Part shown: positions 26,492 to 33,972 of the stretch, piece by piece
How positions within the stretch are numbered: position 1 is the first letter of the stretch
Layout: each line of letters opens with the position of its first letter
Source of the DNA: Chitinispirillales bacterium ANBcel5
GTDB lineage: Bacteria; Fibrobacterota; Chitinivibrionia; Chitinivibrionales; Chitinispirillaceae
Length of the DNA stretch: 64,000 nucleotides
Assembly (NCBI GenBank): GCA_029688955.1
Contig: JARUKZ010000003.1
Coordinates: 1-64,000 of the forward strand
Reading direction: 5' to 3'
The notes under the pieces: generated by a model
What the model saw: the letters and a program-made list of their open reading frames with translations, nothing else
Database searches by the model: none
Told to the model about the DNA's origin: nothing
Translations under genes and position numbers: made by a program

Positions 26492-27109
26492 CTACTCTCT
26501 CAAATACCCCTCCCTCACCGCTTCCTCAATCAGTGATTGTACATACTCCCAGATCATCACTGAACCTTTCTCAATCTGACTATTCACACCTTTTACTTTG
26601 TGTGAGGGCACATTGTGTTCTTTCCAGGCATGACCTTCATCGAAATAGTTTTGCATTACCGGACCTAATCGATCGATTGCCCCTGCGAATTTGGCTTCAT
26701 TGGTCTCTTTAGCCTCAAACTCTTCCCATAAGTTTAAAAACTCATCCCGCTGATCATCAGGCAACATTCCAAATACCCTCTGTGCACACTTTCGCTCTTT
26801 ATCTACCTTTTCATCCTGATTTTCAGCATACAGATAGGTATCTCCTGCATCAAGCTCCACAAGATCGTGTATCAGTGCCATTTTTATTACCCGCGACAGA
26901 TCAATTTTTTCGTTGGAGTATTCGCTTAAGATTATGGCCATCATGCTCATATGCCACCCATGTTCAGCGTCATTTTCATACCGTTTATCATGGAACAGCC
27001 GCGTTTTCCTGAATACATTTTTCACTTTATCAATCTCAATGAGAAAGCCGATCTGTTTTTGAAACCGACGATATCTCTGCGCATCTGACTCGTCTTTTAA
27101 AGTAGCCAT
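26492..27109 (-). CDS. HD-domain hydrolase (YfbR/HDDC2-like)
   Basis: A 205-residue metal-dependent phosphohydrolase. The HD signature is seen as NDAEHGWHMSMMAIIL followed by MALIHDLVELDAGDTYLY, the arrangement of the YfbR/HDDC2 group of 5'-deoxynucleotidases. Other metal-ligand and active-site residues expected in the family (AGAIDRLGPVMQNY with the conserved Asp) are present. It is probably a cytoplasmic nucleotidase; the exact substrate is not determinable. AAGGGA lies before the ATG. It stands alone between plus-strand genes. Confidence 0.85.
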   Translation of the reverse strand: MATLKDESDAQRYRRFQKQIGFLIEIDKVKNVFRKTRLFHDKRYENDAEHGWHMSMMAIILSEYSNEKIDLSRVIKMALIHDLVELDAGDTYLYAENQDEKVDKERKCAQRVFGMLPDDQRDEFLNLWEEFEAKETNEAKFAGAIDRLGPVMQNYFDEGHAWKEHNVPSHKVKGVNSQIEKGSVMIWEYVQSLIEEAVREGYLRE

Positions 27110-27419
27110 GTTATCCCTTTCATTACGGTACTTATTTTATTACAAATCCAGCTTACAATTATCCCGGCAACCCTGTTTTTTCTCTTAAAATACACCCCGG
27201 CTTACTAGAGCCCTAATGCTTAGTTTTATGGCGCCTTAAAGCAGAGGGTAAGGTTTAAGCTCCGCATCAAAGGAAAATTTCCCACAGATTCATCATTTTG
27301 AACCATTTGATAAAAATTGGGCTCAAACAAAGTGTAGTTGAATTGTATTGATTTTTTCAAAGCTATAAGTGTATATAAAAATTAAATTATCAAAGCCCCC
27401 ACTAAAGAGGAGTACAGGG
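27110..27419. other. Divergent intergenic region before the OmpA-like gene
   Basis: About 310 AT-rich bases between divergent genes with no supported gene. The stretch 27330-27390 (TTGAAT, TTGATT, TATAAG, TATATA) is promoter-like for the plus-strand gene but no single pair has convincing spacing. Confidence 0.4.
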
Positions 27420-28082
27420 ATGAAAAAGATACGTTATTTAACAGGTGTTCTTTTAATTGCCACTTTTACAATCAGTTGCGGCTGGAGCAATATGGCCCGG
27501 GGTGGTGTAATTGGTGCTGGTTTGGGCGGAGCGTTAGGTGGTGCCATTGGCAACAGAACAGGAAATACTGCTGCGGGCGCGATTATTGGCGCCGCCGTTG
27601 GCGGAACCGCGGGAGCTGCAATTGGCAATTATATGGACAGGCAGGCTGAAGAGATGCGCCGGGACCTTGATGGTGCCAAAGTGGAGCGTATTGGTGAAGG
27701 AATAAAGATTACTTTTGATTCAGGAATTTTGTTTGACATCGGCTCAGATGCGCTTAAACCTCAGGCCAGAAACAATGTAAATGATTTGGCTTTGATTCTT
27801 CAGAAGTATGAGGACACCAATATTTTGGTTGAAGGGCACACCGACTCCACCGGTTCAGCTCAGTTGAATCAGCGGCTTTCGGAGGATCGGGCCGCATCAG
27901 TAGCTCGTCAGCTCAAATCCAGAGGTGTAGTGGGCAGACGAGTCACCACTTTAGGTTTCGGCCAGGACCAACCGATTGCAGATAACGGAACCGCAGCTGG
28001 TCGTCAGCAAAACCGTCGTGTTGAGGTAGCTATTTTCGCTAACGACAAATTGAAACGTGCAGCTGAAAGAGGTCAGATTTAA
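27420..28082 (+). CDS. OmpA-family lipoprotein with glycine zipper
   Basis: About 220 residues from the ATG at 27420, which follows AAGAGGAG. The leader GVLLIATFTISCGWS carries a lipobox (TISC). Residues about 28-68 form a glycine-zipper segment (GGVIGAGLGGALGGAIGN, AAGAIIGAAVGGTAGAAIG). The C-terminal half is a complete OmpA peptidoglycan-binding domain (ITFDSGILFDIGSDALKP, ILVEGHTDSTGSAQLNQRLSEDRAASV, TLGFGQDQPIADN, GRQQNRRVEV), with the diaminopimelate-binding Asp and Arg in NQRLSEDRA and NRRVEV. It is a YiaD/Pal-like link between outer membrane and cell wall. Confidence 0.92.
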   Translation: MKKIRYLTGVLLIATFTISCGWSNMARGGVIGAGLGGALGGAIGNRTGNTAAGAIIGAAVGGTAGAAIGNYMDRQAEEMRRDLDGAKVERIGEGIKITFDSGILFDIGSDALKPQARNNVNDLALILQKYEDTNILVEGHTDSTGSAQLNQRLSEDRAASVARQLKSRGVVGRRVTTLGFGQDQPIADNGTAAGRQQNRRVEVAIFANDKLKRAAERGQI

Positions 28083-28129
28083 ACGAACGCTACCTCCATC
28101 TCACCGAATCATCGCCAGGCGTAGCAACG

Positions 28130-28365
28130 TCTGGCTTTCATCTGTGCTGACTAACGTGGGTAGTATGAGGTGGATGTTTGAAGGAGTAACCCTTTCTGTA
28201 GAAAACTATGATACTCTGCTCAAAGGCTGGGCAACCCAAGAGCTTAAAGAAGGCGTTGAATTCAACGGCGGGAACAGCAAGTATTCTGCAGAAGCAGCAA
28301 ATGCACGAAATACTCTTGTAGATGATTTTGGTTGGACTATCACCGATGGTGGTTTAGCAGACTGA
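28130..28365 (+). pseudogene. C-terminal fragment of a BspA-like (DUF285) surface protein
   Basis: The frame ends with SMRWMFEGVTLSVENYDTLL, KGWATQELKEGVEFNGG and ARNTLVDDFGWTITDGG, which is the characteristic tail of BspA/DUF285 leucine-rich surface proteins (S-MF repeat, then YD-LL-GW and FN/GW-ITDGG). Nothing upstream encodes the repeats: the frame abuts the end of the OmpA-like gene. It is therefore the severed end of a larger gene. An inverted repeat GCCAG-GCGTAGCAACG-TCTGGC lies at about 28114-28138. Confidence 0.7.
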
Positions 28366-28580
28366 ACAGGACTGTTTGGTTTCAATCATAGGAAAAGAGA
28401 GATATTACATTACTGTCTTACCGTCGGGAGTTAAACGCCTAGCGTAAATGTGGATGGAGGTGGGCATGAACATATGCTTCTGAAAAATCTCCTGAAGGGT
28501 GATAACAGAGATATGTGTGTTCGTAATTTCTTTATTGAGTGTTTAATAGAATACTGTAATTAAAAGATATACACCAAAAT

Positions 28581-28835
28581 CTAATGGTTAGACTTAGTAC
28601 GGGCTCTTATAAGTGGTTCGAAAAGATATTCTAATCCGTTTACTTTTATTTCATAAACTGCCCTGAGCATCTCCCCCAATGTGCCCTCCGGAAATCCTTT
28701 ACGGTTAAACCACACCACATATGGTTCGGGTAAATCTATAAGAAGTAACCCCTTGTATTTGCCAAAAGGCATCCTTGTACGGGCAAGCTTTAGAAGGTAG
28801 GTGGGATCAGAGAAGGGAATGTCGGGAGTTTGCAT
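28581..28835 (-). CDS. DUF3820 (QSregVF-like) small protein
   Basis: About 84 residues. The conserved core is RTRMPFGKYKGLLLIDLPEPYVVWF followed by GTLGEMLRAVYEIKVNGLEYLFEPL, as in the DUF3820 family, a small single-domain family named after a quorum-regulated Pseudomonas protein. The ATG at 28835, nine bases after AGGA, is preferred over an in-frame GTG two codons earlier. Biochemical role unknown. About 215 bases upstream of its end hold no supported gene. Confidence 0.85.
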   Translation of the reverse strand: MQTPDIPFSDPTYLLKLARTRMPFGKYKGLLLIDLPEPYVVWFNRKGFPEGTLGEMLRAVYEIKVNGLEYLFEPLIRARTKSNH

Positions 28836-29037
28836 AATCACTGTTCCTAAATGAGGTGAATCGGTTATAATACATAAAAAGAATGCGATAGGTTTCTTTA
28901 AAAAGTTTATCTAAGATCGTATGAGTAACAAGTTATTATTTAGATTAAAGTATTACAGTCTTAAAAAACAATAGTAGTAATAGCTGTTATTAATAACAGT
29001 GCCCTGGATTGTAAACAGTGTTCTGTTTTTGTTTCAA

Positions 29038-29919
29038 TCAAAACTGAATATTCATCAGAGTACCTCCACCCTCCTGACTTATAAAAGGAGACAAGGTTAC
29101 TCTGTTTCCACCCGGTTGGTTACTATTCGCGGTGATACGTCCGATCCCATACCCAAGGGCAGAGCCAAGGATAACGTCGGACATCCAATGTGCATCTTCA
29201 TATACCCGGGCAAGAGCTACCGCTGTTGCCAAACTGTAGGCACCAACTTTTAAGCGGGGATATCGTTCAGCAATTACCGTCATCACTGACCACACTCCGG
29301 ATGCATGGCCAGAAACAAATGATTGATTCCCCTTTTCCAGTAAAAACGGGTTATCGGGACTACTTCTTGGCCGAACTCTGTTAACACTGCTTTTTAAAAG
29401 CTCAGTTACCGCCTGGGTTACCAACAGGGACTGAAAAGACAAAAGTACAGTATCATGAAAATACCTGTTTCGCAATGCTAAGCTAAGACCATAAGTGGTC
29501 GCAAGACCCGGAAAAAAATACTCCTTTCTCCCAACATTGTACAGAAATTGTGACACTCTGTTACTTCCCGAATAGAATCGTTCCCGCACCAAATCCCTTA
29601 TTGTTTGATCCATAGATAGTAAGGCAACCGACGCAAATACCGTTACAGATAGTCTTGCCAGTCCGATTGAATCGGTAGGAGCAATCTCTTTTCCCGCTCT
29701 AACAGGTATAGATAAAAAACCCGACATATAATTTTTAAAAGACAATGCAGCAACAGTTTTTGTTCCTGGATAGTTTAACCGGTCTGTTTCAGTGCCATTA
29801 CCTTTTTGGTTACTGTAATAATTAAGATAGTCACATGAGTCCGCTGCGATTTGCTCTCCAGGAGAAGGAACTTGTAGCAGGGTTAATACGATGGTAGCTG
29901 TTAAAAATATCGTTTTCAT
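29038..29919 (-). CDS. PAP2-family phosphatase
   Basis: About 293 residues with a signal peptide (IFLTATIVLTLLQVPSPGEQ). The PAP2 signature motifs are complete: a KSSVNRVRPR block (KX6RP type), SFVSGHASGV (the PSGH-like motif with the catalytic His) and ARVYEDAHWMSDV (SRX5HX3D type). Several hydrophobic helices around the motifs suggest a membrane or periplasmic enzyme acting on lipid phosphates or undecaprenyl pyrophosphate. The start at 29919 is chosen for the signal peptide; an upstream in-frame ATG at 29940 would overlap the preceding SGNH gene. Confidence 0.88.
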   Translation of the reverse strand: MKTIFLTATIVLTLLQVPSPGEQIAADSCDYLNYYSNQKGNGTETDRLNYPGTKTVAALSFKNYMSGFLSIPVRAGKEIAPTDSIGLARLSVTVFASVALLSMDQTIRDLVRERFYSGSNRVSQFLYNVGRKEYFFPGLATTYGLSLALRNRYFHDTVLLSFQSLLVTQAVTELLKSSVNRVRPRSSPDNPFLLEKGNQSFVSGHASGVWSVMTVIAERYPRLKVGAYSLATAVALARVYEDAHWMSDVILGSALGYGIGRITANSNQPGGNRVTLSPFISQEGGGTLMNIQF

Positions 29920-29929
29920 GATTTTACAT

Positions 29930-30541
29930 CTATAGAACAAACTCAGTAATGTGATTTACCCAGGCCTTTTTACCGCGGTTATTAAGGTGGAGAAAATCTA
30001 CAGTGAACTCTTTTTTAAGACCACCAGAATCATCTGCCAAAGCAGGCCAAAGATCAATATATTCTGCTCCGTAATTGGATACCGTATGTTTTAAAACATG
30101 GTTAAAAATACCAATCTCTTCTCCCCACTTTTTATGCCTTGGCATAATGCTTTGAACATAAATCTTTGTGGGAGGTGAAGCTGTTTTCAGGACATCAATG
30201 ATCTTTACGGTATTGTTCAGCACCTCTTTATTTGTCGCGTTCTTATACGTGTAAAGTTCATTCGTCCCAATAAGCAGAAATATTTTCATAGGTCCTGATG
30301 AGGTCACTTGATGAAGACGGGCCAATACTCCAAAACTGGTATCTCCTGATATACCAAAATTGTGAACAGCGACATTGGGGAAAAAACGTTGCCAGTTAAC
30401 TGAGCGTGTTAAACTATCACCAAGAAATACAATGTCTTGGGGGTTGATCGTTTTTTTCTGCAATCGCCTTACATATCTCTTATAAATAAGCGTATATAGT
30501 ATCCAGGGTATTCGAACTGCCTGAGATTCATTTTTTTCCAT
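29930..30541 (-). CDS. SGNH/GDSL-type hydrolase
   Basis: About 203 residues. Block I is IVFLGDSLTRSVNW with the nucleophilic Ser, block II the Gly in NFGISGDTSFG, block III LLIGTNELYTYK (an Asn followed by Glu instead of the usual Asp), and block V DFLHLNNRG with the catalytic Asp and His. This is the platelet-activating-factor acetylhydrolase-like esterase group. No signal peptide is evident. The ATG at 30541 is used; a TTG six codons earlier is in frame. It ends 10 bases before the PAP2 gene and is probably co-transcribed. Confidence 0.88.
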   Translation of the reverse strand: MEKNESQAVRIPWILYTLIYKRYVRRLQKKTINPQDIVFLGDSLTRSVNWQRFFPNVAVHNFGISGDTSFGVLARLHQVTSSGPMKIFLLIGTNELYTYKNATNKEVLNNTVKIIDVLKTASPPTKIYVQSIMPRHKKWGEEIGIFNHVLKHTVSNYGAEYIDLWPALADDSGGLKKEFTVDFLHLNNRGKKAWVNHITEFVL

Positions 30542-30603
30542 TTTTTGTAATCTGCCCAATTAACCGAAATATACTTATTATTTATAGTTGCTGTTTGCAG
30601 TAT

Positions 30604-31254
30604 CTATTTCAGTTCTAATTTTTTCCTTATTTTTTCAAGTGAGCTTTCTACATTTGTTCCTAACCATAATAAGTAAACATCTGGCTCTAAACTAACTAAA
30701 TCAACCAAAAAGGGTCTTGCCCAGTTGTGGGTTTTGAAATATTGGACTTTTGATACGACACTGTCTTCTACAGCAAATAAAATCTTTTTATCTATTATAT
30801 CATCCGGCACAGAAACATTGTAATGCTTTAAAAATTCTTTTAATATATTAAGTTCTTCATCCGAAAAATTGGTAGCTGAGTCCTTGTTGTAGTTTTCTTC
30901 TATACCGTCCAGTAAAAATGAATCAAAGGTAACGTAGAACAGGTTTGTGCGACTACAGTTAATTACACTACTATCCTCCAAAAAAAAGAGATACTCCCAG
31001 CCTTGCCTGAAAACTCTCTTTTCACAAGTATTAGTTCCCTGCACCAGTTTAAAGGTATCAGATAAAAATTCCCCTTTCCATACCTTTTTTATTTCGATTA
31101 AATGTGTATAGTACTCTGCACTAATCACCTTTCCGTGGAATATCTTTTTAGATTTTTCCACCTCCTCTTCAAAGGTGCTGACTACACAATCGCATGCAGA
31201 TATATCACTTACAGCTATAACGATTAGGGATAGTACAACAGTAACTCTTTTCAT
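30604..31254 (-). CDS. Secreted NTR/TIMP-like protein
   Basis: About 216 residues from the ATG preceded by AGGAG. A signal peptide (VVLSLIVIAVSDISA) is followed directly by CDC, the mature N-terminal CxC motif of tissue-inhibitor-of-metalloproteinase-like (NTR) domains. Further hallmarks are KKIFHGKVISAEYY, KKVWKG, a cysteine in TNTCEKRVFRQGWEYLFFL and INCSRTNLF. The C-terminal 80 residues are of unknown type. The NTR fold here probably binds proteins or metals at the envelope; no target is known. Confidence 0.7.
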   Translation of the reverse strand: MKRVTVVLSLIVIAVSDISACDCVVSTFEEEVEKSKKIFHGKVISAEYYTHLIEIKKVWKGEFLSDTFKLVQGTNTCEKRVFRQGWEYLFFLEDSSVINCSRTNLFYVTFDSFLLDGIEENYNKDSATNFSDEELNILKEFLKHYNVSVPDDIIDKKILFAVEDSVVSKVQYFKTHNWARPFLVDLVSLEPDVYLLWLGTNVESSLEKIRKKLELK

Positions 31255-31430
31255 ATAGTTAACTCCTATGTTCATAATCACTACTCGGCACCATTTCTGC
31301 TTAGTAGAGTATACATATCAGGTATAAAACCAGGGAAAGAATAAAGCGAAAGGATGCTCTTTAAAGATAATTGATTTTTCTAAAGTTAGCACTCCATTTA
31401 AACAATGATTCTTCTGAAAGGAACAGATAC

Positions 31431-32975
31431 ATGAATGTTCTTCTACTTTATCCGGAATTCCCCGATACATTCTGGAGCTATAAACATGCCTTAAAGTTTG
31501 TAGATAAACGGGCTGTTTTGCCTCCTCTTGGGCTTGTAACCATTGCTTCTATGTTTCCTAAAGACTGGTCAGCGCGCCTTATCGATATGAATGTGGAGAC
31601 ACTTGATCACACCGATTTGGACTGGGCGGAAGCAGTATTTATCAGTGCAATGATCGTTCAGCGCCCATCTGCAGTAGAGGTTATGGCCAGATGCAGGGCA
31701 AAAGGGGTGCGCATCATTGCGGGTGGTCCTCTGTTCACCGAGAGCCCCGAGTCCTTTCCGGACGCGGATCATTTAGTGCTAAATGAAGCAGAACTGACTC
31801 TGCCTTACTTCCTTGATGATCTAAAACAGGGAAACCCAAAACGTATCTACAAAAGTGCTCTGTTTGCAACTATGAGCCAATCTCCAGTACCCAGATGGGA
31901 GCTTTTAAATCTTAATCATTATGTTGGCATGTCTGTTCAGTACAGTCGTGGGTGCCCTTTTCAGTGTGATTTCTGCAACGTTACATCACTATTAGGACAT
32001 AGAGTGCGCACTAAAAGTTCTTCCCAAATTATCGCAGAGCTTGATGCTCTTTATGACCTGGGGTGGCGGGATGAAATCTTTTTTGTAGATGATAACTTCA
32101 TAGGGAATAAAAAGATATTAAAACAGGACCTTTTACCGGCTTTGATTCGTTGGCGTAAAAAGAAGGAATGTATCAATTTCTATACTGAAGCGTCTATAAA
32201 CCTGGCAGATGATCCTGAGCTTATGGCACTTATGATTGAGGCCGGCTTTGTCAGGGTGTTTATTGGAATTGAAACTCCGCAGATAGAAAATTTAGTCGAA
32301 TGCGGCAAAATGCAAAACAAACATCGTAACCTCATTAATGATGTTAAAAAAATACAATGCGCGGGTCTTGAGGTTCAGGCTGGTTTTATTGTGGGCTTTG
32401 ATAATGAAAAAGAGGATTTCTCTCAAAAACAGATCGAATTTATTCAAAAAAGCGGGATAATAACCGCAATGGTCGGAATACTTCAGGCTATCCCGGGCAC
32501 CCGCCTCTATGATCGCCTAAAAAAAGAGGGACGTATTATGAAAGATGACTGCTCTGGAGATAACGGTGATGGATCAACCAATATTATTCCCAAAATGGAT
32601 ATAAATGATCTGCGTAAAGGATATAATCACATCCTGCAAAGCATTTACTCTCACGATTTGTTCTATAAACGGATTAAAATCCTCTTCAGGCAACTTAACC
32701 CCCCGCCCAAAAAGAGGAAGTTCCAACTTGTTCACCTTAAAGCCTGTTTTTTATCAGTTTACCTATTTGGCGTTATAAGCCCATACAGATGGAAATACTG
32801 GAATCTCATGCTATGGACCCTTTTTAATCGTCCGGGGCTTCTAAGAGAAGCTCTTACGCATTCGATTTGTGGCTACCATTTTCGTCAAATTTATAATAAC
32901 TATATAAAGGAGAGCAATGCCTCAAAAAGAACCCCGACAAGAGCACAGAAAGCGACAGAGACATCAGCTTCTTAA
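31431..32975 (+). CDS. B12-binding-domain radical SAM protein (DUF4070 type)
   Basis: About 514 residues. The start at 31431 follows AAGGAACAG and begins with the B12-binding Rossmann fold (MNVLLLYPEFPDTFW...PPLGLVTIASMFP; the region around DWAEAVFISAMIVQRPSAV). The radical SAM cluster is CPFQCDFC near residues 180-187, followed by FFVDDNFIGNKK and FVRVFIGIETPQ. A DUF4070-type C-terminal helical domain follows (YNHILQSIYSHDLFYKRI...). The group includes hopanoid methylase HpnP and many unknown methyltransferases; lack of hopanoid genes nearby leaves the substrate open. Confidence 0.88.
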   Translation: MNVLLLYPEFPDTFWSYKHALKFVDKRAVLPPLGLVTIASMFPKDWSARLIDMNVETLDHTDLDWAEAVFISAMIVQRPSAVEVMARCRAKGVRIIAGGPLFTESPESFPDADHLVLNEAELTLPYFLDDLKQGNPKRIYKSALFATMSQSPVPRWELLNLNHYVGMSVQYSRGCPFQCDFCNVTSLLGHRVRTKSSSQIIAELDALYDLGWRDEIFFVDDNFIGNKKILKQDLLPALIRWRKKKECINFYTEASINLADDPELMALMIEAGFVRVFIGIETPQIENLVECGKMQNKHRNLINDVKKIQCAGLEVQAGFIVGFDNEKEDFSQKQIEFIQKSGIITAMVGILQAIPGTRLYDRLKKEGRIMKDDCSGDNGDGSTNIIPKMDINDLRKGYNHILQSIYSHDLFYKRIKILFRQLNPPPKKRKFQLVHLKACFLSVYLFGVISPYRWKYWNLMLWTLFNRPGLLREALTHSICGYHFRQIYNNYIKESNASKRTPTRAQKATETSAS

Positions 32976-33108
32976 GTTGATGATATAAATGCGGTGTTAA
33001 AGCTATACCTGCTTTGGTTGTTTTACTATGCCGGTTTCCCCGTGGGTGATTTGGAATTCACTCCCAAAGGGGCCCTATAACAAGCAACTTTGTTTGCACA
33101 ACGATGTA

Positions 33109-33585
33109 TTATTCTCTATTTTTCAGGGACCGATCATAGTTCGATTTTTCAAGATAAATCAGGGTAACACTACTGTTCATTTTCTCTCTTTTGACTCTCT
33201 TGTACCCTAAACTTGTATAAAGATGTAGATTCTTTTCGCTTCTATATCCTGTAAACAAAGAATACTTGTCACATGCTCCAAAAAGTTTTTCTATAGTGTT
33301 CATCAACTCTTTACCGTTACCTTTGTTTTGATGTTTAGGATGAACAATTAGTCTGCCTATATGACAAACATTACCTTTTTGATACGCCCTTACCGATCCA
33401 ATAATAGTATTGTCATGCGTCGCTTTTAGAATGGTTTGATTAAGATAATCGTTTCTTATCTCTTCTAAGGATTGGGTCAGAGGAGAAATGGAATAATCAT
33501 TATATAGCTTTGCTTCACTTTGATAGGCCTCTTTTTGTAATGTCAAAATCTGCTTTAAGTCATCATAATTTGCTTTAACTATCAT
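33109..33585 (-). CDS. GNAT-family N-acetyltransferase
   Basis: A 158-residue single-domain acetyltransferase. The acetyl-CoA binding motif A is GRLIVHPKHQNKGNGKELM (Q-x-x-G-x-G/A pattern) and the C-terminal part has YTSLGYKRVKRE. The substrate is unknown. GAGGGAG precedes the ATG. It converges with the radical SAM gene and has no operon partner. Confidence 0.88.
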   Translation of the reverse strand: MIVKANYDDLKQILTLQKEAYQSEAKLYNDYSISPLTQSLEEIRNDYLNQTILKATHDNTIIGSVRAYQKGNVCHIGRLIVHPKHQNKGNGKELMNTIEKLFGACDKYSLFTGYRSEKNLHLYTSLGYKRVKREKMNSSVTLIYLEKSNYDRSLKNRE

Positions 33586-33972
33586 ATCTCCCTCTGTTGT
33601 ATCGTCTCTGAAACAGAAAAATGTATTCTAAATCCATACACTCTGTAGCCCAATATATTGCCCAGTGACCTACTATGCTTTAAATGATTATAAAGTATGG
33701 CTTTAAGAGAAATATATTTTTAACTCAAAAAGTTTCATAAAAGTTATACGCCCTACGTAATAAATCAGCTCCGAGCACTAAAGTCTTATGGGCAGGTAGA
33801 AAAAATCTTCCATGAAATACTCTTTTTTGATTATTCGGGGTAAAATTCTCCAAAACTGGCTCGAATGAAACTATTTTTAGCATATGTTTTTTTAAAAGCG
33901 TAGGTAGCACAGCTTTTAAAACAAGCCTTTATTTGTTCTGATATCGAAAATTTTAGTGAAAAAGGGATATTC
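33586..33972. other. Intergenic region before the DnaQ-DinG gene
   Basis: About 390 AT-rich bases between divergent genes. No gene is supported: the minus-strand frame at 33725-33910 shows no recognisable family and lacks a ribosome binding site. No clear hairpins or repeats are seen. Confidence 0.4.

Noticed and set aside
27434..27628. Minus-strand Pro/Ala-rich open frame
   Set aside because: It is the antisense of the glycine-zipper segment of the OmpA-like lipoprotein.
28057..28129. Upstream part of the frame containing the DUF285 tail
   Set aside because: It overlaps the end of the OmpA-like gene and has no family similarity; only the segment from about 28130 is convincing.
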